Assembly: GCA_964016875.1 (NCBI GenBank)
Contig: OZ024722.1
Span: forward strand, 13,894,576 to 13,958,575
DNA: 64,000 nucleotides
Direction of reading: 5' to 3'
From: Fallopia convolvulus
Taxonomy: Eukaryota; Streptophyta; Magnoliopsida; Caryophyllales; Polygonaceae
Every line of letters begins with the position of its first letter. Position 1 is the first letter of the stretch. A program made the position numbers and the translations under genes. The notes beneath the pieces were generated by a model. That model was not told the origin of the DNA, searched no databases, and saw only the letters and a program-made list of their open reading frames with translations. Positions 1 to 10,893 of this stretch are shown here, in pieces.

Positions 1-1
1 C

Positions 2-448
2 AGGCTCCAACGGCGTGTTGTTGAGCTTAGCAAGGAGCTGGACGCCGAGGGGCCCAGGTATGTGAAGTCCGAGGCCTTTCAGGCTGAGATGGTGGAGAGT
101 GTGAGGAAGATGTTCCACCAGTCCGTCCGGATGGGGGTTAAACAGGCGGTCGCGAAGTACGGGCACATTGACCCCCGCATTAAGTTCTTCATTCCCAACT
201 ACGAGGAGACTATTGGGGAACTTGACGGGGAAGAGCCCGAGGGAGAATGTGAATTCTTCCTCAATGAGGACGGCACTGTTGCCAGCGAGGCGCCCACCTC
301 GGCAGCCATCGCTCGGGAGGATGCGCCAAGCTCCCAACCTTCTGCCATCTCCGCCTCTGCCCTCGAGATTCCCCAAGACCCTACTGCTCAAGCCTCTGAA
401 GATCCTGCGAAGACCTCCGACCCTACCGCCGAAGCCTCGAAGATCTAA
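2..448 (+). CDS. Antisense extra ORF of the Tat-like element, 3' part
   Basis: The frame is open from base 2 and ends at the TAA at 446-448. The start is left of the window. The visible 148 residues begin with a short charged stretch that looks like the end of a coiled coil (LSKELDAEG), continue with a conserved-looking block around MGVKQAVAKYGHIDPRIKFF, and end in an acidic, Pro/Ser/Thr/Ala-rich tail. This shape resembles the C-terminus of extra ORFs described downstream of pol in Tat/Grande elements (gypsy-type transposon domain proteins). It lies on the strand opposite to gag-pol, 1.2 kb past the integrase. The function of such proteins is not established. Assignment to the family is inference from position and composition. 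Confidence 0.6.
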   Translation, partial: RLQRRVVELSKELDAEGPRYVKSEAFQAEMVESVRKMFHQSVRMGVKQAVAKYGHIDPRIKFFIPNYEETIGELDGEEPEGECEFFLNEDGTVASEAPTSAAIAREDAPSSQPSAISASALEIPQDPTAQASEDPAKTSDPTAEASKI

Positions 449-751
449 AGTATGTCGTCTTTTTTTTTTGTTTTGCTGATGGCCCTGCGGGGCTTGTAAT
501 TAAACATCTGGGCACACGTGCCCCAACTTTTTATGTTATTTTCCTTACCTCATGATTGCTTGTCCGCTCTAGCTTACTCGTATATGCTTGCGCATACTTA
601 CCCAACCCCATGGTCCGAGTGTCACAACTATTGTGGTACTCGGACCACATCGGGTGCTTCTAATTCTGCATCGAGATTTCGAGCTTTGCTCGGATCTTTA
701 CAAAAATTCGCCGAGGTCCCGAGCCTTTTTCGGACTTCGCATATTTTGTTC

Positions 752-1606
752 GAGTTTCTCCAACACCAAGTGGGAAGCGAGGTTTGGACTGATCGAGATT
801 TTCCAACACCAAGCGGGAAGCGAGGGATGGACTTAACGAAAATCTCTCACCCCAAGCGGGAAGCGAGGGATGGACTTAACGAGATTCTCCAACCCCAAGC
901 GGGAAGCGAGGGGTGGACTTAACGAGATTCTCCAACACCACGCGGGAAGCGAGGTTTAACGAGATTCTCCAACACCACGCGGGAAGCGAGGTTTGGACTT
1001 AACGAGATTCTCCAACACCAAGCGGGAAGCGAGGTTTGGACTTAACGAGATTCTCCAACACCACGCGGGAAGCGAGGGATGGACTTAACGAGATTCTCCA
1101 ACCCCAAGCGGGAAGCGAGGGGTTGACTTAATGAGATTCTCCAACCCCAAGCGGGAAGCGAGGGGTGGACTTAACGAGATTCTCCAACACCAAGCGGGAA
1201 GCGAGGGATGGACTTAACGAGATTCTCCAACCCCAAGCGGGAAGCGAGGTTTGGACTTAACGAGATTCTCCAACACCAAGCGGGAAGCGAGGTTTGGACT
1301 TAACGAGATTCTCCAACACCACGCGGGAAGCGGGGTTTGGACTTAACGAGATTCTCCAACACCAAGCGGGAAGCGAGGTTTGGACTTAACGAGATTCTCC
1401 AACACCAAGCGGGAAGCGAGGTTTGGACTTAACGAGATTCTCCAACACCACGCGGGAAGCGGGGTTTGGACTTAACGAGATTCTCCAACACCAAGCGGGA
1501 AGCGAGGGGTGGACTTAACGAGATTCTCCAACACCACGCGGGAAGCGGGGTTTGGACTTAATCGAGATTCTCCAACACCAAGCGGGAAGCGAGGTTTGGA
1601 CTTAAA
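752..1606. repeat. 43-bp tandem array, about 20 copies
   Basis: Each unit reads approximately GAGATTCTCCAACACC, then AAGCGGGAAGCGAGG, then TTTGGACTTAAC. By eye the GGGAAGCG core recurs about 20 times, at 43-bp spacing from roughly 1193 to 1582. Variants mix ACCACGCGG with ACCAAGCGG, and GGGATGG or GGGGTGG with GGTTTGG. One unit near 941-977 is shortened. There are no unique spacers. The array lies between integrase and the antisense ORF, the place where Tat elements are known to accumulate hypervariable tandem repeats. Confidence 0.95.
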
Positions 1607-1690
1607 ACCCGAAGTTTCTATTTTTGAGAGAGATTTTGAAAGTCCAACCACCTTTTATTCACAAAAAAGAGGTAACGGAGTTCAGAGAGT

Positions 1691-2824
1691 TTACACAAAA
1701 TATTTCTTTAATCGGTCGACATTCCACGTCTTACTGAGGGTACGCCCCTCGTTGTCTTTGAGCTTAAAGGCTCCAGCAGCGACCTCCTCGCCGAGGATGT
1801 ATGGCCCCTCCCAGTTGGGGTCCAATTTGCCACCTTCGGTTCTTCTCAGGACGAGATTGCATGTGGCCAGGAACTGAGGTCTCACCTTCTTGTTGTGGTA
1901 GACGGCCACGCGGCGCTTGTATTCCCTGGAGCGAAGGTCTGCTACTTCGCGTAGCTCGTCACGGAAGAGCAACTCGACCCTGAGATTGGCCTCGTTCTCC
2001 TTTTAATCGAAATCGAACACCCTTGTCGATGGGACCAGGGTTTCTACCGGGACTAGGGCCTCTGCCCCGTAGGTTAGGGCGAACGGCGTTTCTCCGGTCG
2101 CGCGGCGCGCGGTGGTGCGGTACGTCCATAGGACGAGTGGGAGAAGCTCTGCCCAACGACCTTGTGCCATGCCCAGCCGTTTCTTTAGATCGGACAGGAT
2201 GCGGGCGTTGACGTTCTCTACCTGGCCGTTGGACTGAGGATGGGCCACGGAGGAGAACTTGAGGGTTATGCCCAGGTCTGAGCAGAATGTCCGAGTCTCT
2301 TCACAATCAAATTGGGGGCCATGGTCGGTCATGATGGTCATGGGAACGCCGAAGCGACAGACAAGATTCTTCCACAGAAAGTCGCAGACCTTAGTCCCTG
2401 TGATCTTCGCCATTGCTTGTGCCTCAACCCACTTTGTGAAGTAGTCGACGATGACCAGGATATACCGCACCTGACCGGGGGCCTTGGGGAAGGGGCCGAG
2501 GATGTCCATCCCCCACATCGCGAAGGGGCACGACGCGTGGATGGAGCGACGCTGCGAGGTCGGGGCGTGCAAGAGATTACCGTGCTTCTGGCATCCATCA
2601 CATCGCTGGACATAGTCCCTTGCGTCTTGCCGGAGGGTGGGCCAGAAGTACCCCAAGTGGGCGATCTTATGCGAAAGGGTTCGCCATCTTGGGTGGCCGC
2701 CACAGACCCCTTCATGGGCCTCATAGAGGATGTGCTCCGTAGATTCGGTCGGGACGCACAATAGATTGGGCTCGGCGTAGCCGCGACGATAAAGGCAGCC
2801 ACCTATGACGCAATATCGCGCTGC
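1691..2824 (-). pseudogene. Tat-like integrase, broken
   Basis: This is the last part of pol. The zinc-binding HHCC region is complete (HEGVCGGH with CDGCQKH). The catalytic triad is present: Asp in WGMDILGPF, Asp in MTDHGPQF, and Glu in NGQVENVN. The C-terminal segment with NWEGPYI is readable down to 1691. Two in-frame nonsense codons interrupt it: TAG at 2825-2827, separating it from the RNase H part, and TAA at 2003-2005 after the core domain. Both sides of each stop stay in the same frame, so these are point mutations, not indels. Integrase would insert the cDNA into the genome, but this copy is inactive. Confidence 0.93.
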
Positions 2825-5080
2825 CTACATTTTCAGCTTCCTGGCCTGTGCGGGGTCCTCTGGGAGGACTCCGCTTTCCACATACCGTGTTATCGGGATC
2901 CTCCAATCCCCCGCGGTGACAGATAGAACCTCGCTGTTCACACTCCGCGAGAGTTTTCGTTCTACCATTACGCGGTTCCCCACTTCAAGGGGGAGGGCGG
3001 ATCCTAACCTCGCCAGCGCATCTGCTTTGGTGTTCGAGGTTCGCGGGATGGACTCCACCGCGAAGGTTTCCAGGCACGATACCAAGGCTTTGACCTTTTC
3101 TCGGTACGCGGGCAGGAACCCCGTTCTGGTGTCGTACTGACCGTTGAGTTGGCGCGCCACCAGCTCGGAGTCGGTGTAGACCCTGATTTTCCGAGCACCA
3201 CTGAGGAGCGCCATCTCGATTCCAGCGATCATGGCTTCATATTCGGCCTCGTTATTGGTAGCGTCGAAGGCGAAGTTAAGTGAGTACTCCGTCTCGATCG
3301 AGGGCCCAGCGAGGAATACGCCAGCCCCACCACCGGCGTCACTTCGCGAGCCGTCAACGAACACCTTCCACTCTTCCGAGCTTGTTTCTGTCTCAGGGAA
3401 GGTGACCTCCACCATGAAGTCAGCGAGGGTCTGCCCCTTCATGGCGGTTCTTGGGAGGTAGCTGATGTCGAACTCGGAGAGCTCGACTGCCCACTTCGTC
3501 ATTCGCCCGGAGAGGGCAGGCTGGTGGAGGATTTGTCGGAGTGGGAGGTCAGACAGGACCTGAATGGGGTGCGCATGGAAGTAAGGGTGCAGACGCCTTG
3601 CGGCGGTCACATCTGCCAGCGCCATCTTCTCTGCTGGGGAATATCGCTGCTCCGCGGGCTGAAGCACCCGACTCACGAAATAAACTGGGTGCGTGGCCTT
3701 TCTGGTGAGCACCGCGCTGACTGTCTCGGGGCTGACGGCCACATAAAGTTGCAAGTCTTCACCCGCCAGCGGGGGCGACAGTGTGGGGAGCTTTGTCAGG
3801 AAGGCCTTTAGCTCAGAGAAAGCGAGCTCCAGATTCTCATCCCACACGAACTTGTCATTCTGCTTGAGAGCCGCGAAAAAGGGCAGGGACCTTTCCGCCA
3901 AGCGGGAGCAGAATCTCCCAAGGTAGTTGACGGCACCGTTGAGTCGTTGCACCTCGGTGCGGGACCGCGGTGACCTCATTGCGAGGATTGACTCGACCTT
4001 GGCAAGGTTTACGTCGATGCCCCATTCGCTAATCATAAAGCCTAAAAATTTTCCCGATGACACGCCGAAGACGCACTTCTCGGGGTTCAGGCTGAGACGG
4101 TTGTGCCTGAGAGTTGCGAAGACCTCAGCGAGGTCGACCAGATGCTCCTCAGGGGTCTTGCTCCGGACAACAATGTCGTCGACATAAGCAGACACATTCC
4201 GTCCGAGATGGTTCTTGAAAACGCGGTCGACGAGGCGTTGAAAGGTGGCCCCCGCGTTCTTCAGCCCAAACGGCATGACTTTGTAGTAATAAGTGCCCCG
4301 CTGGGTGATGAAGGATGTCTCCTCTTCTTCTCGCGGGTTCATCAGAACCTGATTGTACCCCGAGTACGCGTCGAGGAAGCTTAAAACCCCGTGACCTGCG
4401 GTTGAGTCAACGAGCTCTTCGATCAAGGGCAAGGGGTAACTGTCTTTGGGACAGGCTTTGTTGAGGTCCTTGAAATCGAAGCACATTCTCCACTTCCCGC
4501 TGGCTTTTTTGACAAGCACGACGTTGGACAACCACCGGGGGTATTGAACCTCGCGTATAAATCCCGCAGCCAGCAATTTTGCCACCTCGTCATTTGCGGC
4601 GCTCGCCCTTTCTTCGTTCATTTTCCTTCGTCGCTGCACCACGGGGCGAGTGGTAACATCGACGTTCAAAGAGTGCTGGGCCACGGTCCGCGGGACACCT
4701 CGGAGGTCCTTCGCAGTCCAAGCGAACACGTCGCGGGACCCAGCGAGCAAGGCTTCTAGCGACGTCGTCGACGCCCCCGAGAGGCATTCCCCGAGGTAGA
4801 TCTTCTCGGACTCGCTCTCGAAAGGGGATATCACCCTTCTTTCTAGCTCTGGAGTGGGGACTGTGAAATCCCGGACTTCGAGGTCGGCCTCGCCGGGGGA
4901 TTCCACCATGAACACCGGGCACTTTTGTTTTGCAGAGGTCGCGTACCAAACACGACCTTCCTCCTGATTGCCCTTTACCTCTCCAACCCCGCCATCAACG
5001 GGGAACTTCATCTTCAGGTGATAGATAGAAACTATCGCTTGGAACTTCATCAGGGAGACCCTCCCATGATTACATTCCAT
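2825..5080 (-). pseudogene. Tat-like reverse transcriptase plus dual RNase H
   Basis: The frame gives about 750 residues. The RT shows FLDAYSGYNQ near residue 235 and the YVDD catalytic box near 299-302. The Gypsy RNase H follows (about 440-520), with its first catalytic position apparently lost (LQLYVAVSPE). A second RNase H starts near 572, with VFVDGSRSD, NNEAEYEA and VYTDSEL supplying Asp, Glu and Asp. A degenerate first and an active-looking second RNase H is the known Tat arrangement. The frame is shifted by one base relative to the protease near 5060 and ends at a premature TAG (2825-2827). It would copy the RNA into DNA and degrade the template, but this copy is inactive. Confidence 0.95.
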
Positions 5081-5565
5081 ACCGAAGGCAGGCGTACCAC
5101 TGTGAATTCCACCATCTCGGTCCTCCGGGTTGATCCGGTGCCTAGCGTCATCCAGAGGTCGATGAGTCCTGCCACGTCGACTTCGTCTCCCGAGAAGGAG
5201 GTGAGTTTCCCAGCGTAGGGCTTCAAGGAGGTCTCGGAGACGCCCAATTGCTCGAACGCGCCATAGTACATGATGTCCACGGAGGATCCCGTGTCCACCA
5301 GTACTCGCTTAACCATCTTCGAGCCCATTTGAGCGTGGACCACCAAGGGGTCGGAGTGTGGCATGTGAAGCCCCTCGGCATCTTCGGACGAGAAGGACAA
5401 ACCTACGTGGGCGCGCGAGGTTTGGGCGACGCTGAATACCGAGGGCTCATGATGGCTTGCCCTCGCGTATCTCTTCCGCTCTGCCTGGCTTGACCCAGCC
5501 GGTGATGGTCCGCCCGAGATGGTATGGATGTACCCATCGAGCGCCGTCGTTTGTCCAGACCGGGC
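5050..5565 (-). pseudogene. Tat-like aspartic protease region
   Basis: The aspartic protease motif VDTGSSVDIMY is intact. Upstream of it a readable linker continues in the gag frame from the TAG at 5566-5568, so gag and protease share one frame separated by that stop. It cannot be told from this copy alone whether that stop is a natural gag terminator or a mutation. At the other end the frame runs into stops just after NVIMGG, while the RT frame takes over one base away, which indicates a single-base indel near 5060. The protease would cleave the Gag-Pol precursor. Confidence 0.88.
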
Positions 5566-5834
5566 CTACTTCGCGGGCGCCTGCTGCTCGACGTTGTTGT
5601 TGTTGTTAGCCTGGGTCCGACTTGGGCCTTGCGGCTCGAGGTTGGCTCCTGACGCGGGGTTGGCGCGGCCCATTTCATTTGGGTCGTGCGCGGGACCTCC
5701 CTTGCCTCGGTAACCCCGCGGTCTCCCGCCAAAGCAGTTCCAACCTCCGCCACCGCCTCCGCGGTTGTTGTTCCGGTTATTGTTGTTGTTGTTGTTCCGG
5801 TTATTGTTGTTGTTTCTGTTGTTGTTGTTGTTTC

Positions 5835-5901
<67 letters not shown>

Positions 5902-7055
5902 GGGGTTATGTGCCTGCGTCACATACGCATCGCGCGCAGCCGGCGCGGCCACCTTTGCCTTTCCCTTGGCCTCGGCGACGATCTCTTTGTCAGTTCGTGG
6001 TCGCAAGCTCTGGTTGGCGGCATCCTCGGCGTATACTTGGGCCGTGATCCGGGGGCACAGGCTTTCGTACGTCTCCGGATTCTTCAAGAAAATGCGGTTT
6101 TTGAAGTCCCCGATGCGCAGGTTGCCCATGAGGGTGTCGCGCACCGACGACTCGTCGACGTGCGCGATCTCCGCCACCACGGTCGTGAACCTTGTGAAGA
6201 AGGCGCCTAAGGATTCGCTCTCCCCCTGATCGATCCCGCGGAGGTCCCGCATGTTCTTCTTGCGCTTCCCTGAGCCGCTGAAGTGTGTGACAAAGGAATC
6301 ACACAGCTGGGCGAACGAGGTCACAAAGCCGACCTTCTTACTTGAGAACCACGTCAACGCGGCCTTTTCCAGGGTGGTTGGGAAAACCCGGTAGAATATG
6401 GCGTCATTGTAGGCATTGACGTTCATCTGGACCGCGAAGTGTTTTACGTGCTCCTCGGGGTCCGTTGAGCCGTCATAAAGCCCCATTTGTGGCCTTAAGA
6501 AGCTCTTGGGCATGGGCGCGTTCCGGATCGCGTCCATGAATGGGGAGGTGATCTTGGCCTCCTCCTGATTTTGGGGCGGCGGCCTTGAATTGTGCGATCG
6601 AGACCTCGGGTAATGCATCGCGCTCCCCGCTGTTTCGGACAAATCTGTCCCCTGCAGCCTCGATCGTCGCGATCGAGACCGCGAGATCTGCATGGGATCC
6701 CGGGGAGGCCTCTTTGTTGACGAGCCGTTGGTGGAGGACTCGGGCTCCGGCGCACACCTAGGGACGTACGCGGGGACGTCCTCGGAGTGCGGCTCACCCT
6801 GGGGGGGGGGGGGGGGTAGGGGACGTACAAAGGGGCGAAGCCCTGCTGGTATTGCCCATAAGCTGGGTAGGGATATGGGTTCGGGGGAGCGCCGCCCTAC
6901 TCGAAGCCTTGGAATGGGAATGGGTTTTGCGGGGCGGCGTACGTCCATCCCGGAGGGACCACGAATGGGCAACCCGGAGGCCCCGCAGCTATCCATTGCA
7001 TAGTTTCGGGCATGTTGTCGGGGTGTTGAGGGAAGAAATTGTTTGGGCAGGCCAT
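5566..7055 (-). pseudogene. Tat-like gag with two N-terminal lesions and an Asn tract
   Basis: Translation most likely begins at the ATG at 7055-7053 (MACPNNFF), shortly after the primer site. The N-terminal 52 residues end at an in-frame TAG near 6899. The same frame continues beyond it to a run of 16 C on the coding strand (6801-6816), after which the reading frame changes. The gag core follows (MDAIRNAPMPKSF, VFPTTLEKAALTWF, then GESESLGAFFTRF), typical of plant Retrotrans_gag domains. The C-terminus has a long Asn tract, then Arg/Gly-rich sequence, and no CCHC zinc knuckle that I can find. Gag would form the particle and bind RNA. The copy is dead because of the TAG and the homopolymer frameshift. 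Confidence 0.88.
5764..5901. repeat. GTT trinucleotide microsatellite inside gag
   Basis: Interrupted GTT repeats run across this span, and the last part (about 5836-5901) is a pure run of some 22 units. On the coding minus strand they are AAC codons and make a poly-Asn tract broken by single Arg residues. Confidence 0.95.
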
Positions 7056-7112
7056 TTTGAGGGGATCGAAGCTAAGGTTCGCACGAATCGAGAAACTACT
7101 TAGGATGAAGAA

Positions 7113-7132
7113 GTTCCCACAGACGGCGTCAG
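7113..7132 (-). other. Candidate primer binding site of the Tat-like element
   Basis: Directly inside the 5' LTR end the minus strand reads CTGACGCCGTCTGTGGGAAC. Its position and its resemblance to GGCGCCGT-type primer sites of plant Gypsy elements support the call. I do not assign a tRNA. Confidence 0.65.
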
Positions 7133-7985
7133 TGATGAAACCCGAAATGACGCGTTCGCTAAAAGACAAGACACGAGATTATTATATTCGACTGTACGAA
7201 ACCTTGCTTCTTTATTTATGATTTTCTTTACAACGAGGTTGTGGTAACACGAGGTTACAAACGCTTGGAAGTTTACACCCTAGATCTCCTACGATTATCC
7301 GAGATCTCGACCTAACAATGTTCGAGATCTCCTAATTGCTAGACAATTCTAAGTATTGCTTGCTTGACCTTTTGAGCGAGGTTGATCTAGCGGGACGGTG
7401 TTGACGACTTGCGAGATCGGGCAGGGAAGTCTTTGATGTGAATGAGAGCGAGGTGTAGGCGGCGTGTGAGATGGTGTAGCGAGATCTTTGGTGCGAATAG
7501 GAACTTTGCGAGACTTGAAGTCTTTTTGTGGACTTCACTTGTCTATAGCGAGGCCTTTTGACGATGTTTCGATCACGTCGATCTTCAACGAGCAAGATAG
7601 TTCTTGAGTTAAAGATGTTTTTCGACCCCTTTTCCATACGAGATTCTCCTCTATTTATAGAGGATTGGGGAGTCGAGTTTTGGTCATTGTCCGATGTGGG
7701 ACGCCCGAGATCAAGGGCTCTGATTGGCCTAGAGGCGAGGCAGTCGGTGATTGGCCCGGAGAGCGGCGCTCGCTGAGTGGTCATGGTGGGCGGGCGCTAG
7801 TAGAGTCGGTTACGGGGTCGAGACCTCGCTCCGAGGTCTCGGGGGACCTCGTGGGGTAGGAACTTTGTTAAAATAAAAGGTGGGTATGGTTGTGGGCCCC
7901 AGGATCATCCTCGGGGGTCCCTTTGATCTGGTTTGACCCTCATACTCCGGGCCCACCTCTCGCTTTGCTATTTTGAGCATCATCA
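7133..7985 (-). repeat. 5' LTR of the Tat-like element (853 bp)
   Basis: The ends are TGATG and CATCA, so both termini carry TG and CA with a short inverted repeat. The inner end abuts the primer site and the outer end abuts the Helitron RPA sequence. A second copy of the same LTR family occurs at 21614-22230, which fixes both ends by alignment. On the minus strand a TATA-like CTATAAATAG lies at 7660-7651, in the position expected of the U3 promoter. Confidence 0.93.
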
Positions 7986-7990
7986 CCAGC

Positions 7991-9823
7991 AATATGGTAC
8001 ACCATTTCTTTGATATATTGAAGGAATGGCTAACATGTGCAATCAAAAATTTCAAAGTTCTTCGAAACAACATTGGCGGCTATCGGTTTTCTTATCACCT
8101 ATACAAGTTGAGGTTTAATTTCCTAACGATAGTTACACCGCTAGATGATTTTCCTGTTGAGAAGACTAGATTCAACTTTGTTAACTTCAAACATATCAAG
8201 TCAACCCAATTTGATAACAACTACTTAGTTGGTGCGCACCACATATTTCATATCTTTAATTCTATAGTTTGTTTAATCATATTTCCTAACATATGTTATG
8301 GTTTATCTGTTTTAGATGTTATCGATCGTTTGGGGTCAATGCCGTCTTTTATAGCCGGTCCTACACGCAAGATTCGATTTGTAGTAGTAAATCATTTGTA
8401 AGGTTTAATACTATATTGATAAAATATTTTTAACTTTATATAAACACTTTACTTCATATTAGTTTTGCATGTTGTATGCAGGAATCAAACACTTCGTTGC
8501 CTTCTTTGGGATCAATTTGCAGATGATCTATATTCATTCATTCGGAAATCGGGCCATCCAAATTTTATCATCATAATTCAATTTGCAAAGATTAATATAT
8601 GCAACGGTTTGTTTATTCCTTTTTTTAATATGATGTGATATATTGTAAAATTTTAGTAAATTTATATACCTTTTAATGCATGGGTGAAGAGGATGTAGTA
8701 CCCCTTACTAATTTGTGCCTTTTCACGGGTCAAATAATATTTGTCGTATCACTATTTCAATTCCAATTTTTGTAATAAATTATTTAAAACTTTACATACA
8801 CTATAATTTTGTAGGTGCGATGCTAAGCTTGATATATCTATTGCGATGGACAATAATGAATTTATGGATTGGAATATAAATTATTTCCAAATCAGTCAGA
8901 CTAAATGTGTAAGAGATATATTAGCAACTCGTCAGGTGAGCAATACTACTTCATGTCATAAATCTATTATACACTTAAATTCTTTTTACAGTTGATTAAC
9001 ATGCATGTTTTTATTTCCAGGAATGTTTATGCAAGTTTGTTGCAACTATTGTGTAGATAGAAAAACGTAAATGATGGTTTTATAATGCATGCAATAATTG
9101 TAGTAGAAAAGTTGACATGAATGGTGATACATCATTTGTATGCAAATACTGTTCCTTTGGCAATGACATTGTTCCTAGGTACGTATAGTTAGTGTTCATT
9201 AATTTCATATTCTTTATATGTACGTCTTTTTTCATTTTTCATTTTTTTTTCAGATTTAAAGTCTGCATCAAAGTATCTGATAATAGTGGAAACGCGAGAT
9301 TGATATTATTTGATAATTTGGCATCTAAACTAATATCCAAGTCCGCGGTCAATTTGCTCCAGGAACTCATTAAGGTGGTTTATATATTAAAATTACATTT
9401 ATTCACAAATATAGTTTTAGTTTATCTAATTTAATTCTACTATATATTATATTAATAAATGTTGCTTGCCATGGTATATATATGTTGCAAGAAGGAAATG
9501 AGTATAGCTTTCCTCAAGATTTCAATTTCCTTATTTCAAAGAATTTTTTGTTTGTGGTGACAATATCAAACTTCAATTTGGAAACCGGTGGTGATAGATC
9601 GGCCTACACTATTAAGCAAATGAGCTGTGATTCGAAAGTGATATTGCAGTTTGATAATTCTATCTCTCAACTGGAGGTTACTGACAATGCTACTCAAGAG
9701 TCTATCGTAGTTTCTACTCCGATCAAGCATCCCCGAGATGAAAGTGATGGTAAATCGGTTGTTAGTAGACTTTCAACCACCGGTAAAAACGTTCGTGTGA
9801 AGCTAGAGAAGCAAAATGTTTGA
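7991..9823 (+). pseudogene. RPA1-like single-strand DNA-binding protein, 5' truncated
   Basis: Exon blocks with plausible GT-AG introns encode OB-fold segments. They are a first block (FPVEKTRFNF, then LDVIDRLGSMPS), a second (LRCLLWDQFADDLYSFI), a third (MDWNINYFQISQ) and a zinc-ribbon block with CNNC and CKYC near 9080-9160, followed by a last OB-fold part and a basic tail ending with the TGA at 9821-9823. The layout matches the DNA-binding domains A to C of RPA70. The 5' part is removed by the retrotransposon. A TAG at 9054-9056 lies in the zinc-ribbon exon. In Helitrons such RPA copies are thought to assist rolling-circle replication, but this one is defunct. Confidence 0.8.
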
Positions 9824-10893
9824 TCTCCGTTCATCATTTAGTTCATTCCGCGTTCTTTTCTTGTCGCATTTATCTTCACTTTGTTGAAGTTATATAATGT
9901 GCGTACATTTGTTTATGAGTATATATTCAAGTAAACAATTTAAGTTTCGGTTTTCTTATATTAAGTTTTTCGTTACATTCTAGATTGGTTTTATGTCAAT
10001 TCTCAATAGACTCACAATATATAATTAATTATGGTGTTACTACGGTCATATATGTTTTAGTCAATTAAATATATTTTCCTGGAAAAGTTTTTGAAACGCA
10101 TTGCAAATTACTTTCAATTTTAACAAAGGCCCAAAATAATATAGGTTGATATAGCATCCGCTTGAATTTCAGCCCATTAAAACAAAGGCCCAACAACATG
10201 TTCCCAGATTACACACAAACATTATTTTTTTATCTAAAGGTTTTTTTTTTCATTTCTTACGTTATAGGGTTATTTTAGCTTCTGCTACACTCCCGTTTGT
10301 CTGCCGCCGTAAAAACACTCCCCTCTGTTCTTTAATCTCTCAATATTCAAGTTTGGATATACAAGCTTAAAAGGTATTATCATATAGATTTGGTATTTAA
10401 TTGAGTAATTATTTGCTTATTTGGTATTTGTTTTACTCTGTGTTATTGCTGAAAACCGAAAATTGTTCAGTTTCTCCATATACTGATATCTCTCCGTTTG
10501 GTGTTTATTTAATTGGTTCCTTTGTGAAATTGGATTAAGCTGTTTTCTATTTGTTTTAATCGGTGTTTTTACCGTAGTAGCACAATGATTTGGAAAATTA
10601 TTGTTCGATCCGTGTTTTTTTTGCTTTTGTGCATTCCACAATTCATTGTTCGGTATCGTTTGGATTTTCAATTGAGTCAGTATCTTTCTCTTGAATTCGG
10701 CTTCGGTGAGTTTTGTCCTGTTGTGAAATTGGTAATCAATAATCAATTTTAGCATATTCAGTTTGTTAATTAGCACTCCCTTTTTGGTTTATTGCTGAAT
10801 TTAATACAATAGTATTTCATTTAGTAAGTGTGTCATGTTTCCATAGTTTTAGGAATTCAATCTTACCTTGTCATACCAATTTTTATTTCAGAG
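9824..10893 (+). other. Spacer with a candidate 5' leader of the next gene
   Basis: There is no coding signal. The part from about 10260 to 10375 is pyrimidine-rich and leader-like. The ATG at 10894 follows a polypyrimidine stretch ending in CAG, so a leader intron is plausible. Nothing else was recognised. Confidence 0.4.

Larger units (their letters stand above)
1..7985 (-). mobile_element. Tat-lineage Ty3/Gypsy retrotransposon, truncated by window edge
   Basis: Read on the minus strand, the order is 5' LTR (7985-7133), primer site, gag, protease, RT, two RNase H domains, integrase, tandem array, then an antisense ORF. The 3' LTR lies left of base 1. A second RNase H of NNEAEYEA type after the Gypsy one is known as a hallmark of the Tat group (Ogre, Retand, Grande relatives), as are a long 3' region with tandem repeats and an extra, sometimes antisense, ORF. 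The element interrupts an RPA gene of a Helitron, so CCAGC at 7986-7990 should be its target duplication. The partner copy would be outside the window. The coding part carries at least two stops, a protease/RT frameshift and a gag frameshift, so this copy cannot be autonomous. Bases 449-751 are spacer with nothing recognised. Confidence 0.9.

Noticed and set aside
752..1606. CRISPR-like array
   Set aside because: Units are head-to-tail without unique spacers, in plant DNA inside a retrotransposon.
5622..6229. Plus-strand frames rich in Val, Leu or Cys runs
   Set aside because: They are antisense readings of the GTT microsatellite in gag.
7332..7784. Open frame of 150 codons on the minus strand
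   Set aside because: It lies wholly in the LTR and lacks any family resemblance.
10417..10776. Open frame of 119 codons on the minus strand
   Set aside because: Low-complexity composition with no resemblance to a family, in a leader-like AT-rich region.
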